Below, one piece after another: positions 23,706 to 36,278 of a DNA stretch of 64,000 nucleotides. Within the stretch, counting starts at the first letter, position 1. Each line of letters opens with the position of its first letter. The stretch is from positions 23,201,501 through 23,265,500 of the forward strand of contig CM043700.1 in assembly GCA_023935145.1 (NCBI GenBank), in the 5' to 3' direction. The notes beneath the pieces are model-generated. The model saw only the letters and a list, made by a program, of their open reading frames with translations, did no database searches and was not told where the DNA came from. The position numbers and the translations under genes are program-made. This DNA is from Bretschneidera sinensis (taxonomy: Eukaryota; Streptophyta; Magnoliopsida; Brassicales; Akaniaceae).

Positions 23706-26203
23706 GGGGACAATGTTGGCAGTTCTGAAGATGAAACGTTTTTTGGAGTTGGGCCTGATGAGGGAGTAAATGATGACGGTTCTGACTATGCTGGGTTAGA
23801 TGACTTGCACAGCCCTCGAAATTCTGATGATGGGTCAGGGTGGTCAGAATTCAACCCTAAAACATATATAGGGGACCTTAAATTAAATATGTGCATGCTA
23901 ATTGGTTCGAAGGCAATTCTGAGAGAAGCAATCATCAAGTATTTAATTATGAAAGGGTGTGCAATCCAGTTTGTAAAAAATGATAAAGTAAGGGTGAGGG
24001 TGAAGTGTCGTCACAAGACTTGTAACTAGGTGTTATATGCTCGAAGGTTGAGAGAGTCCTTCGCATATCATATTAGGACTCTAGGTACAACCCACTCATG
24101 TCCAAGAACACGATATAATAAACATTGTAACCCCAAAATTTTGGCAAAAAACTACATGAAGAGGTTTAGAAATGATCCAACTCATAATTCTATGTCTGTT
24201 GTGAGAGATACAATGCAAGACTTCGGTGTTGATATTTCTAGCATGAAGATTTGGAGGGCTAAGAACACGACACTTGAAGAAATATATAGGAGTTACAAGG
24301 ATTAGTACAGAAGGTTGTGGGATTATTGTGCAAAGATAAAAAGAGCAAATCTTGGTACCAAAGTTGACATGCTTTGTGACAGAAATTATTCGCCACTAGT
24401 GTCTAAAAGACTCTACATTGACCATTAATAGGCATTGACGGATACCATCTGAAGCCCCTGGCACATGGTTAGTTTCTTGTTGCAGTTGGTGCTAATGGAA
24501 ATGAAAGCAGTTGTGGAGGCTGAAACTAAAAAAACATGGTCATGGTTCCTGGTTAAGCTCATTGGATACATTGGCACTGTCGGTGAGAATGTGGACCTTC
24601 ATTAGTGATCAGCAGAAGGTACAACTGTCATGAAATAAAATATATAAATAATTATAGTAAATATTGCGTAAGTTTATATTAAATGTCTTCCTAATGTCTT
24701 GTAGGGCTTACTGCCAACATTTGAAGATGTGATCTCAACAGCTGCTAACAGATTCTGCCTAAGGCATATGAATGGCAACATGAAAAAAACTTTCAAAGAG
24801 CAGGAGCTGAAACACCTTTTGTGGGCAACTACAAAATCAACAACTAAAAATCGGTTTGAGATTCATATGGGGAAAATGAAGGAATTGGATGACAATGCTT
24901 ACAAATGGGTGATGGAGCACGACCCTAGGTTTTGGTCTAAGTATGCATTCTTGCCACATACCAAGTCTGATGTGCTTCTCAACAATTTGTGTGAAACTTT
25001 TAATAATTTCGTCCTTTCAGCTGGTGACCAGCCTATAATTAAAATGTTGGAGACTATAAGGAAGAAACTTATGGGTAGGTTAATTAAAAATTAAGCTTGG
25101 ATGGGGAGGCATGAAAGGCCACTATGTCCAAAGATACAAGCTAAACTGGAGAAATTGAAGTTGGTCTCAAGGGATTGTGTACCCTCACTGTCTGGTGGTA
25201 AGAGGTATGAGGTTGAGAGTGGAAGTCACACCTATACTATCGACTTAGCAAAACACACTTATGCATGCTTCAAATGACATGTTACTGGGATCCCATACAA
25301 GCATGGCATAAGTGCAATGTATGCCAATAGAGAACAAACTTAGGGTTATATTAATCTGTTTTACCATTTTGGGTACTACCTTATGTCTTATGACCTTAGC
25401 ATTGAGTCATTTAATGGCCCATCAATATGGCTCAAAACATCTGATGAACCACTAAACCCACCTCCATTTAGGAAACCAACAGGTAGGCCAAAGAAAAAGA
25501 GGATTAGAGACCTTGAGGAAGGACAAAAAGGTGGTACTGTAACATGTAGTGTTTGTCAGAGGATGGGTCATGACAAGAGGAGTTGTAAGAGACTCAAGAT
25601 TGGTACAACCTCAAAAAGAATCTCTACAACTCAAATGCCAAGTATAAGTGTTTTAACTGTTGTCACATGCATTGTTTACATATTCTGAATATTTTTCTCG
25701 GGTCTCATTACATTTTTATCTACTTTGCTTTACAGGCTTCCAGCAAAAGAAAGAAGTAGCAATAGCCAGTGCAGCCTAGAAAAAAGCTTTGAGTGAGGAA
25801 GAAGAGACGACAAGTGAAAATGGTTACATAATACTAATACTTTGAAGAACAGCTCTCTGACTTATTATTTATGTTCTATCTAGAGAGGTGGATCATCTGA
25901 ACTTAGGACAAGTAGAGTTGATAATAGTGCAACACAGAGGGAAGGCCCTACACCAGTCCAACCAGGATCTCAAAAGATTGTAACGTATATTCTTTTAAGC
26001 CTTTTGAGAATATTTTTGTGTTATTAAATCTAAGTAATTGGGTTATATATATATGGATTATATTTGAGTTGGAATCTACTGTCACATGTATTTTTCAATT
26101 TGTAGGCAAATGGTTCATATCAACCAAGGAGCAACAAACGAGCACGAAGACCATACTCTTCCCAGCTTCAAACAAGAGCAAGGCACACAAGCACCCCACC
26201 AGT

Positions 26204-26390
26204 CCGACCATCTACACAAGGAAACCCACCAGTCCAGCTAGCTACACAAGCAACCCCTCCAGTCCAGCTAGCTACACAAGTAGCCCCTCTAGTCCAGCCA
26301 GCTACACAAGCGACCTCTCCAATCCAGCTAGTAACACAAGGAATCCCTTCAGTTTAGCCAATTGCACAAGAAACCCCACCCCAACCAACT
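26204..26390 (+). repeat. About six 30-bp tandem units in the transposase C-terminal tail
   Basis: The unit is (C/T)ACACAAG followed by 21 bases ending in CAG(T)CCAGCTAG. In one frame it gives a decapeptide like NPSSPASYTS; in another it gives TPPVQLATQ-like repeats, which look more like the usual proline/glutamine-rich MULE tail. Unit sequence degrades toward the 3' end. Confidence 0.85.
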
Positions 26391-27922
26391 ATGAGAACAT
26401 GACTTCGATCTGACTTTGATGTGAATTAATTACGGTTTATGTGGTTTATGTGAGTTTGATGTAACAAAGAATTGATTGTGGTTTATGTGAGTTTGCTGTA
26501 ACAAACTTTGGTAGTTCATGTGACTTTGATGCAACCGTCTTAGTTTTTGGATGGATTATGTTGACTATGATTGGTCATCATGTTTATTGATGGATTAGTT
26601 GATTAGTCTGCTTTGGACCCAATTGATGTAACAGACTTAGTGTCTCATTGTTTTTTTTGGATAGACTCGTGTATTGCACTTTTGATCGTGTGAAATTTTA
26701 GCAACGAAGATTGCACTTATGTATGATCAGTTGAAATTTTAGCTATTAAGAAATTGTCACATTGTCTATTATGGTATTGTTTCATTTGCACCAGTTCGGA
26801 TTGTGTAATGGATTATCAAAACAGGGCATAAAGAGAGCACACACAACACAAGTATCAAAATATGATAGTAGACAGTGTTTGCAAAATGCTTTCATTTCAT
26901 TAGCTAAAATGTCTTCCAAGATACAACACACTAAACCAAATCAACAACTAAACATCAAAACTCACTTAGCATCTTCTTCCCAGAACAATCATATGAAGCA
27001 ACAATAAAAAAAATGAACACCCCAAACATATAAACCCATACCCAAAAACAATAACAGAAACCTATACTCTTCATAGTAGTTCGGTTAGTTGGATCATACA
27101 CCATTCTTGTTCCATGGTTGCAAACAACATCTACCTCATGGTTGGATCAAACCAATCGAACACCTGATGTAACAGACGATTCATCACCATTTCTGCTACC
27201 AATGGAACGGTTCTTCTCCAAATTGGAAATCCTTCGCAGAAGCCCACGGATTACTTGCTTCGATCGTTGGCATATTGGTAGATCAAACCATTCGAAGTGC
27301 TAACAAGATTCTGCTTACGACATCCAAAAAATCAACGACCAGGGTTGTTATCAGTCCACAACGTAACGGTGGAGGATGCCCACACCTACAAAAATTACTG
27401 CTTCCCATTCACATTCTAGAACCCATAGAAGATTGAAGAAGAAAAATGAAGAAATCTAAAAATTAAACAGAACAATGAAGGTGGGAAACTTAGGTGGCAG
27501 ATAAAGGTGATAGAAGAACGTGACAGACGAAAAACGCGATGAACAGGAATCACGAAAAACGTAAAACCAAAAACGAAGGAGAAAGAGGAATCTGAAGGAG
27601 GAAGAGGAAGAAACCAGATAAGGAGGAAGAGAAGATGAATGAAGCAGGAGAAGGGGGGAAGAAGAAAGAAGTAGGAATGACGAACAGAAAATGCTAAAAA
27701 TGGGTTTCTTTGGTTGTAGTTTCTGGAGTTAGGGTAGATGAAATGTTAAAGGGTAATTTTGGTATCTCATATGTGCCCCGTTAGGTCGCTTCACGGTGTT
27801 TGGTTTTTAGGACCCAATTATTACGTTTTTGACACGTTAAGGACCCGATTGTTTAAATTAAAACCATAGGGACCCAATTGTGATTAGGCCAAAACCTTCT
27901 GGATGAAAATAGACATTTACTC

Positions 27923-27931
27923 TTAAGAGAA
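27923..27931. repeat. 9-bp target-site duplication, right (MULE)
   Basis: TTAAGAGAA directly follows the right inverted repeat and matches the left flank CTAAGAGAA at 8 of 9 positions. Confidence 0.8.
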
Positions 27932-28654
27932 TAAGAGAATAAACTCTTTGTTTTTTTATATAGAATTCGTATCCTATATCTCTATTGGAGTGGTAATCCT
28001 TTCTATTTAGTTCAGTTGAAAGTAAATTCATATTTATATTAAACAATTAGGAAAATATTTAAGTAATTTAATAAAATTTTAATTTATAAAATAATTATTT
28101 TTTGTGATATCAAATTAATCAATGATAAAAAAATATAACTATGATACTATTAAAAAGAACTCAACAAAATTTACAATCTAGCACGAAGTTCACTGTTCTC
28201 AATCGCGCCGATCATCCTCACACGTTACCCATATGAATCGATGGGACTCAGCTTTAGATGATCATCTTTTTAAATAGTATTGTCGAAAACCACCTATAAA
28301 ACCGAGTCAAATTTTGAAAAAGAGAAAATTATGAAAATGTCGCCACAAGATATGTCCTATAGGCATCACACTTGCTTCCTGTGCTAACGAGTCGCGCATG
28401 GAAGATGCCTTTGGTCACTATTTCGCATTTTTTTTTTCAAAAAAAATTCAAAAACTGTGATTTTCTTATAAACCCGTACTTTCTTGATGTGATAAAAAGA
28501 TATTTTGGTAAAAGATATTCGATCTTACTATTAGCTGGATCCATTTAGAGAGGATCAAAATCCTATTTTTAAATAATAAAAAAATTCAGAATAAAGAAGA
28601 TATTAACTCTAAAATAATTTGCTCTGAAATAACAAAGTATATTTTATTTGATAG
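27932..28654. other. Spacer between MULE and MITE
   Basis: AT-rich with a slightly GC-richer island at about 28,180-28,400. No open reading frame, RNA gene or element boundary could be supported. Confidence 0.5.
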
Positions 28655-28663
28655 ATTTACTTA

Positions 28664-29248
28664 GGTGTAAATACATTTATCTCCTTGATATTTGACAAAA
28701 ACTACATTTATATCCTTTTAATTTAAAAAATGATAAATATCTCATTTGACCGATATTGACCACACAAAATCTGTTAATTTTTAACGGAGTGTGTAAAATA
28801 TCCAATTTTCCATCAATAATTATAGGATACAAACAATGTGAAACCCATTTGGTCAAATATTTCAAGGTGCATCTCTCTTTCCTCTCTTGAGGAACCCTAG
28901 CCACCAATCCTTTCAAACTCTAATCTAACCCTAATCACTAAAATTACATCATTAATGAAAGTTATTGTCGGGTTGAATTAGTTGAGTTTTTAATTGATGA
29001 ACAATCGCTTTTGGACTAATCTATCCAAACCCTTAAAACCATATATAATCTTAGATTAAAACATGAACTTGATTAATAAGTATATGTCTAGATTGTTTCT
29101 ATAGGATTTCGAGTTACATGGTTGGAGTAATTGTTCGTTTATTGCTTGAATCATTAAAGAAGAAATCGAAAATCAAATGGTATTTCTTAAAATGCGAGGA
29201 TGTAAATGTAGTATTTGCCTAACCTTTAAGAGACAAATGAATTATCCC
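28664..29248. mobile_element. Mutator-type MITE, 585 bp
   Basis: The left end (GGTGTAAATACATTTATCTC...) aligns with the reverse complement of the right end (GGGATAATTCATTTGTCTC...) for about 80 bp, including ACTACATTTA(T/C)ATCCT. It is flanked by ATTTACTTA (28,655-28,663) and ATTTGCTTA (29,249-29,257), a 9-bp duplication with one mismatch. There is no transposase inside, so it is non-autonomous. The 9-bp duplication places it with Mutator-like elements, but its ends differ from the neighbouring MULE, so that MULE is not its obvious source. Confidence 0.82.
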
Positions 29249-29257
29249 ATTTGCTTA

Positions 29258-30709
29258 AATGGTATTACATTGTACCCTCTTTTGAAGCAGTGGCAGGGTT
29301 AGAAGCCCCCTCTCCCATTACATACGGCTTTCTTCTACTACCAAAAAGAATATTACCTTCTGGATAGTTCTAGTCTTCTAGATGACACGAACACCATCAA
29401 ATTTGAGATGACAAGACAAATCAACTGATACAAGACATTGTGACGTTGAGCTTACCTCAATAGTTGCACATCTCCACGTGTAAGTAATGTTTAAATTTCG
29501 ATCCAGATTGCTATCACTTCAATAAAAAAGAGAAAAAAGGCGTTGACACAACATATTCTTTCTGTCCTTGAGCTCACGTCATACAACATGAAAGATCAGG
29601 CACACATAACCGAATCAAACAAAAAGCTCCATTAATGCAAACTCATCATCATTTATCAAACTACTTTAGAGAAAAATGAGAGGAAAAGTTACAATATCCA
29701 ACAATGATATCATTTTCATAGGTAAATATAGAATGTAGCAAAAATAGATTGTTTAATGGTTCTTTGAAAGGTTGCCTTGATATATATACCATGCAACCAA
29801 AGAAAAAAAAAGCAAGAGGAGGGGGGGGGGGGGAAGATTCCAAGCAGTGAAACAGGAAGATCTTATGAAAAATAAGAGATCTATCCTGCAGCATCACATG
29901 ACTATATAAGCAGCAACATACATTTTCCTGGTATCGCATAATTGACAGAAGCATCACCCCAAATTTATTTTTCCACCTCTGCTGCTGCCTTCTGCTTGAC
30001 ACAATTCGGCAGCTATATATCTGCAGCAATTTAATGACTCACCAATTTTATAGAAGAAACTGTCATTTCCTCGACATTGGCCTTCAAACTCATGGAAGTC
30101 ATTTCCACTGGCAAGCATAGCAAGAATGCAGGCTACTTCATTTCCACTGGCAAGCATTCAAATAATGATTTGATTTTCCTCAGGATTCTATTAAATGCAG
30201 TCTCCAGGACCAAAAGGCAGCATAACATGAAACTACTCCCAACTTCGAACAATGTTCTATTAAGAAAACACACGTCAATTGATGCTGTATTTGAAAAAAA
30301 TTACCATCTTCTTCTTTTTTCTTTTCCTTCACTCATTTATTTCTTCACAGAATCCTACTCTGTTTGCCACCCTTTTTCTTCCCCTCCAAAATACATGTAG
30401 TCTAGGGGCCTATCCAAGCGAAAATCCATCAAATGCAAACCCAAGCAGGCACCGTCAGATCAGACAGATGCAAGAGCTACATCTTGCAACTCACTTTTTT
30501 TTTTTTTTTTTTTATGCAAGTGGAATAGTATCTGTGGTAATGCTGAATTTCACTGTTTGGCATTTTTTGGTGGCTGTAGCTACCTCCTATTTACAATTGT
30601 ACACCGTATTATCTGGACAGACAAATCATGTGCAGTCTAGCCGAAAATCCACAGCCAAAATTGTATACAATGTCTTTTTTTTTTGTTTCTGTATAAAATG
30701 TCTTCTCAA
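29258..30709. other. Spacer and SKIP14 3' UTR region
   Basis: The part near 30,700 is expected to be SKIP14 3' UTR. A direct repeat, TTCATTTCCACTGGCAAGCAT-like, occurs twice at about 30,098 and 30,139. A poly-G run lies at about 29,820 and a poly-T run near 30,500. Open frames here show no family resemblance and are probably chance. Confidence 0.5.
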
Positions 30710-32611
30710 CTAGCCATAAAAACAAAGCTGGTACCTCATCTCTTGATGAAGAATGGCGCAACTGGAAGAAGAATCAACCTTTGCTTCTGGGTTCTCTTTG
30801 TTCCTACAATCCAAACAAAGTAAATCTAGACAGAACATCTCCTCATAATCACAGTCCTTGAGGCAGCGCCCACAGTAAAAACAACGTGCTATGCAAAGCG
30901 TGCAGGCCCTGCACAACTGAGAAGCATGATGTTTCCCTTGGCAACTCTTTGCTGGGCAATCATAAACTAGTCTCAGTTTCTCACATTTAGGACACATCTC
31001 AATATCGATCACACGGTCATCATCACAAGGGAGATACAATTTTCTCCCACGATAAAAATGTGGTTTTTGAGATTTCAGCTTTATCTGGTTATCTGCACCA
31101 AGTAAGAACTTCAACTCTTCCAACTGCTCATTTGTTATACCAAAATGGCCACCAATTCTTAAGTACTTCATTCCGGGGGTGCCAGTAGACCTGAAGGCCC
31201 TTAAATTAAGCAAGATACCCTCAACACTGAGTCTTACACATCCTGGTACACTTAGCTGCAAGAATAAAGTAGAAAAATTTAAATCAATCACATTTCAAAG
31301 ATCAAAAACCATATAAAGGCTTGCTATAATGAATTCAAATAAAGTTCAATGCTACCAAGTACCAATGAACAAAAATTGAACCAACATGAAGTGCCACTAG
31401 GGTCAAATATTAGAATTGATAAAATGGGAGGGTGTATAAAAACCCCAAAGAAAATTAATACATTTTAATGGCATTGTTTATGTTTTATTTGACGACAGGA
31501 TTTAATATAGCTATATAAAGACAATCACCCAAACTACAAAAAATTAATGAAATGGAATCACCAATTGAAATCTTGAAATGCATATAGCTTCCATTATTGT
31601 ATAAAATTGAAGTATATGAAGAAAACAACTTTAAATCATCTATCAATTTCGTAAAAGAGAAAAAAAAAACTGTTAATGGTAGCCAGATATGGATACAAGT
31701 TCGCATAATGTGCCAAAAACAAAACAGTAATATATAAACCACAAATAAGAGTTTGATTCAAGAATACTAATAAAAAATTCACTGATAATGTTGCAAACCT
31801 TTGTGAGCCTTGGATTGCATTCAAGCACACGCTTCAAACCATCATCACTGATCCGTCTGCAGTCCTTTAGACTCAAACATTGAAGAGTGCCTTGAGCCCT
31901 GCTAGTTAACTTCACAAGGGCATCATCAGTGATCCTCTCACTTAATGGCCGATCAATATGAATGCTCCTCCATAGAAGAGGATCACCTCTAACCACATCA
32001 CGCAGAGACTTGCAAACCCTTTCAACCACAAGGAGGTCTCTCATACCCAGATAACCAAGAGCAAAAAACAAGGCATCATGTGGTGCACCACCTCCTTCTT
32101 GATCACCACCACCACCAAAAGTCACTCTTCCACAATCCTGCAATCCCTTTGCTTTATCACAACAAACCAAATTGCCCAAGTTTCTATTGAGAACAAAACC
32201 ATTATTACTCAATCCATTAAAAGTACCAAATTTGATCGGTATTTCATCGATTTTCAAGCTACCCTTTTCTTCTTGAAACCTCATGGTACCATTACAAAAC
32301 CAATTTAGACCCGTAACGAACTTATGATCACCAATATTTTTACCAGATTCTTGCACCCCAAATCCACTGAAATTTGATCCAAAATCCTTCTCAAAATCTT
32401 GAAACCAATCCGTAACCGCTGCCTTGAACGTAGACTTCATCTTCATGCCAAATGGATCTGCAGGCAATCTATCAAGAATCTCATCTGCAACAACTTCACC
32501 ACACCCTTCAAATTCACTCTTGCCTTTTTGTTGATAACGGGTATTCTCCATATCCAAATTGAAACTCCCAAAACTTAAAGGATTCCCAAGTTTATCCAAA
32601 TTCAAAGCCAT
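30710..32611 (-). CDS. SKIP14: F-box protein SKIP14-like
   Basis: Likely substrate-recruiting subunit of an SCF (Skp1-Cullin-F-box) ubiquitin ligase. Two exons, 32611-31799 and 31255-30710, join in phase 0 with GT-AG borders and give 452 residues, close to the size I recall for Arabidopsis SKIP14. The N terminus is MALNLDKLGNPLSFGSFN. Residues 180-222 form the F-box (ALFFALGYLGMRDLLVVERV...LLWRSIHI). About 225-275 holds leucine-rich-repeat-like sequence (LQCLSLKDCRRISDDGL), continued after the intron. About residues 355-425 form a dense Cys cluster (CPKCEKL...CRACTLCIARCFYCGRC) that probably binds zinc. The substrate is unknown. The gene is intact. Confidence 0.93.
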
Positions 32612-33240
32612 GATTTGATTCTCTGGGAACCAAAGAACACCCCAAAAAAAAGGAGGAGAACCCCTATACGAGTAGGCCCAAACTAAGGCACCAAGGCGTC
32701 ATGATTATAAACAATCAAGAAAACCCTAATTCAGGTGAAAAGAATGAGCACCAGAATGAAAAGATTTGAGATTTTTTAGAGCTCAAATTAAAAAAAAAGG
32801 TTAGGATAGAAAGAAAACCCTTGTGAGAAAAGGAGGAGCAAATCAAAGGGGGACTGTACGTTTTAAGGGTGAGATTATACGCTAATAAGTTGATTGGATA
32901 TAGCAGTGAAGAAGAACAAAATCGATGCAGATTTGGAATGAGAAACAGAATAATTATATACTCGTATATCTATACGTTTAGAGAATCTAACCAGAAAACA
33001 AGAATATAAACTTTGACCTACCCATGCAACGCAGGAAATTATAATTCAAAAAATGACTAAAAATAAGAAAGGAAAACAGAGAAACAGTGTGCGCTAAAAT
33101 TGAGATAGAGGAAGGAACGACTGTAGTACGAAGAAAACGAAAAACCAGATCCCTCCAGGCCAATTGGGACTAGGGCACTAGGGTAGATTGGGGAATTTAT
33201 AGTTATAGGTGGTGGTGCCCTTCCCCTTGATCCATTATTC
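32612..33240 (-). promoter_or_regulatory. SKIP14 5' leader and promoter region
   Basis: Sequence upstream of the SKIP14 start is purine-rich on the minus strand, as expected for a leader. CCCTAGTTT/AACCCTA words occur near 32,725 and 33,180. No TATA box or leader intron could be placed with confidence. Confidence 0.35.
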
Positions 33241-35890
33241 ATGTTTACTTTAATTTTAATTTAGTACTGTTTTTTTGGTGTTAGATTAAGCGAATTTTTT
33301 TAATTAAAAAATTGTATGATTAAGCATTTTCTATTATAAGTAGATAGCTTTGTGGCATCCACGAGGATACCGTAAATTTAATAGTAAATAAAATCTGTAA
33401 ATTTTATTAAATTTATTATATTTGAATAAAAAAGTAACAAATCCTTTTAAAAATTATTGAACCAATGAGTTTCATATTTCATAATAATTAAACTCTTTTT
33501 TCTCTGATTACGACTAAAAGTGTCAAATAATATTAATAATTTATTTTTTATTTTGAGCAATAATTATAAATTATGTATGAGTTGGATTCCAAATTTTTGT
33601 TTAATTTTTTAGTTAGTGATGTAAATTTTTCAATCCGATCTTTTGGGATAATTGACACTTCATAGTTTACAAATTACAAGGTGGGTGTACAAGATTTGTA
33701 GACACAAAATAAAATAAAAATGGGGATTTGAAAGTTAATAATGGATCTTCTCTTTCTATGTTACAATTCTATGTAACAGAGAAAATTAATGAGAATTAAA
33801 GAGGATGGGTTTTAATAAACACACAAAATAACATTTATTGAAATTTGTTTTTATGAAGTTTACTCTTCCTTAGTAACTTATATGCTAAATTGCAAACAAT
33901 TTCCTTTCCAATTTTATATCACAATCAATTAAGGAGATTAAGTTGTTTTAGTTAGTAAAATCAATTTTCATTACATAAAAGATTTTAAATCGAATATCGT
34001 TCACACAATGAATTTTAAGGGAAATGATTAAAAAAAATCTGCCAACCTCCTCTTGTATAGTCCATTGGACTCCACTGAACTAAAAAAAAAAAAATCGCAA
34101 TTCATTTTATAAAACAAGTCTTTTGTAAAGATTTCTATTCAAATTTCAATTTTTGAATGATATATATAAAAGAGGAAGGGTGACGCCCTTGTCAATGCTG
34201 GTCATATTTTAAATTGATATTTCTTGTCAGGTTATTCACCTGTCATAATTAAAAAAAAAATACCTTTTTTATATATTACATCAGAAAAAATCTTTTGGTA
34301 ACTTATATCCTTTTATTAGTTGTTATATTTGATATTCAATGACTAAATTTGTCTCCAATGGCATGCTCATATTGCATATATACATTGCTTAATATATGAT
34401 TTCTGAAAGGCAATGATTATTATCCTTATTTAATTTGTGATATTAGATATTAATTAAGTTTAAAATGTTGAGGGAATTTGAGAAAGAGTGAGGAAGAGAG
34501 AGTTGATAAAACAAAACTTTTTACAAATGGCTAAGATGAAAAAGTAGGGTAAAAGTGACATCTTTCCTCATGGTATAGGTTTACCTCTCCCCCATGGTGT
34601 TCTTTTCCTAAGCTTCTTTCCTATTCTTTATTTATTTTTTTACATATTCCAGCCTGTTTGGAAAAATATTCTTCCAAAAGAAGAAGGCAATTCTCAAGAA
34701 AAATATTTTTTATTATTAATGTAGGTTTACAAAGCTATCTATCCATTGGGGGAATGCAAAACTTGCTGTCTTCCCTCTGCTGTTTCCTTAGCTTTACACT
34801 CAACTCATTAAACCCCAACTTATATAAGCTGTGTATACAGCAAGAATGCCTAATTTCTGTTACATGTGGATGGCTACATGAAATATACATACAAAGCCTA
34901 ATGGGAGGTTTTCAATAAATTGACACAAACTAAGAATTTTTTTTTGATAAGCTACACAAACTAAGATAATTGATTTTATATTTTTATATACAACCAGAAA
35001 GTGAAAAGAAGTCCATACTTTTAAAATAACATGCTATATCAAGGTCACTGCAAGTATTGTACTAGAAACAAATTGTCTGCAGATCATAATTCCAGATGGG
35101 TGTAGCATACAGTAGCTGTTGAACATTCCTCTCGTCAGAGGATATCCACAAGGGGCAACTTTATGTTTTTGACCTATTTGCAGACCAGAATTCAAGAACT
35201 GGGAGCATGTGAAGGTTAATTTTCCAAAAATGACAAGGAGAAAGCTCAAGACAAATATTTTGGCAGAGAAACAAAGTTGCAAGATTTGGACAGAAACAGA
35301 ACACTTCTATTGATGAGTACTCAACGAAAAACACATATATAAATTCATAAGCAGGAACCAGTTCAAATATTCGGAGAATTGAAGTATATTAGAGACTTAC
35401 AGTGAACATCATGTAAAAATGGCTTATGAAGGTTGCAGACCTATCACCAATTCATTTCTCCCATGCTTTTTACCTAAAAAAGAAGACAAACCAAGCAACA
35501 AAGGTTTATGTAGTTGTTTGCGCTCTGACATACAATGAGCTCTTCAGCTTATTACCTGCTATCATTATGTTATGAGAGGATAATTTACTTAGCAGATAAG
35601 CATGTTTTTAATCCTTGACACTACAAAATGCCAAGTACAGCAAAACCTTGGCAAATAAATGCTGCAGTAGAATACATTCATTCATGTAACTATACCTACA
35701 ACTATAAGACATATTATTCAACACTAAGAAGAAAAAATAACAAAAATCTCCCAGGGCTTACCTGTGTATCCATTTTATTTACAACTACAAGGTGTTGAAC
35801 AACAGTCCACCTCTTGCCTGAACGTGATCAGGGTCCGGTTCTCCTCTAGGTGTCTTGGCCTGCTTCTTCGGGGCTGATTTATAAACTCGC
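33241..35890. other. AT-rich spacer, nothing recognised in most of it
   Basis: Very AT-rich from 33,240 to about 34,650. Between about 35,000 and 35,760 the base composition rises and this may be transcribed as NBP35 3' UTR. No gene family was recognised in any frame. Confidence 0.5.
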
Positions 35891-35934
35891 AAATCCTTTA
35901 CACCGCTGCGAAGTCGCTCATGTGAGCAAGTAGA
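35798..35934 (-). other. Unrecognised short open stretch, possible exon
   Basis: On the minus strand a frame reads ...RLRSGVKDLRVYKSAPKKQ, then AKTPRGEPDPDHVQ, and stops after LLFNTL near 35,798. It follows a plausible acceptor (TGCTCACATGAG). Composition looks coding-like compared with the neighbourhood. I do not recognise the family. It could be a downstream alternative exon of NBP35, a small separate gene's last exon, or chance. Confidence 0.25.
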
Positions 35935-36278
35935 AAGCTATGATCTTTGGTAGAACGGACGATACAAAAATAACCTAATTTCACAACAGTTCGGGTACAA
36001 GCAGTAATAATACAACAACGATATGACACAAGATGCATCAAAGTGCTATTAAGGACAAACCCATGGCTAAGCAATTCCAAAGTTCTATTAAAGTGATAGT
36101 ACGGTTAAGCTTGAACCAATGGTTATTAATTTATACATCTCGAGTGATTTAAATGCCAAAAATGAGGAGAAAAAACACAACAGAAAACTATTAAGAACAA
36201 AAAAAACGAATGGTAAAATGTAAAGAAAAAATTTGATCCACAAAGATCACTTGATGAAGCTGGCCACCTATGCATGAT

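Larger units (their letters stand above)
22899..26413 (+). pseudogene. MuDR/MULE-type transposase, broken
   Basis: Pieces appear in family order. An N-terminal domain begins MDYVYFSIRFHYNGYF (22,899-23,468). An acidic linker follows. A MuDR DNA-binding domain (about 23,830-24,029) ends ...VRVRVKCRHKTCN. Then come degraded MULE catalytic-domain pieces: GIDGYHLK near 24,432 with the first catalytic Asp still present; VVEAETKKTWSWFLVKLIG near 24,510; and YKWVMEHDPRFWSKYAFLP at about 24,900. A CCHC zinc knuckle (CSVCQRMGHDKRSC, about 25,543) and a proline-rich tail with 10-residue repeats end the series. Breaks include TAG at 24,027-24,029 where the family has Trp, TAG at 24,303-24,305, a deletion before GIDGYHLK and several frame changes. 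A host-derived role is unlikely given the intact transposon ends. Confidence 0.88.
21585..27922 (+). mobile_element. Mutator-like element (MULE), decayed, with long terminal inverted repeats
   Basis: The left end (GAGTAAATTTCTATTTTGTCC...) matches the reverse complement of the right end (GAGTAAATGTCTATTTTCATCC...). The match continues through AACAATCGGGTCC, ACGTGTCAAAAACGTAA and AATTGGGTCC for at least about 110 bp, and more weakly to about 130 bp. The right end carries about a dozen extra bases near its tip. Near-identical 9-bp flanks fix the boundaries. Inside is a MuDR-type transposase gene on the + strand with stops and deletions. The element is therefore immobile by itself, though its ends might still be recognised by an active relative. 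Confidence 0.9.

Noticed and set aside
26204..26390. 30-bp repeats as a CRISPR-like or minisatellite regulatory array
   Set aside because: The units are contiguous, in frame with a transposase tail and degrade gradually, as coding repeats do.
30077..30713. + strand frames of 107 and 144 residues
   Set aside because: They overlap the expected SKIP14 3' UTR, are rich in poly-T-encoded Phe runs and resemble nothing.
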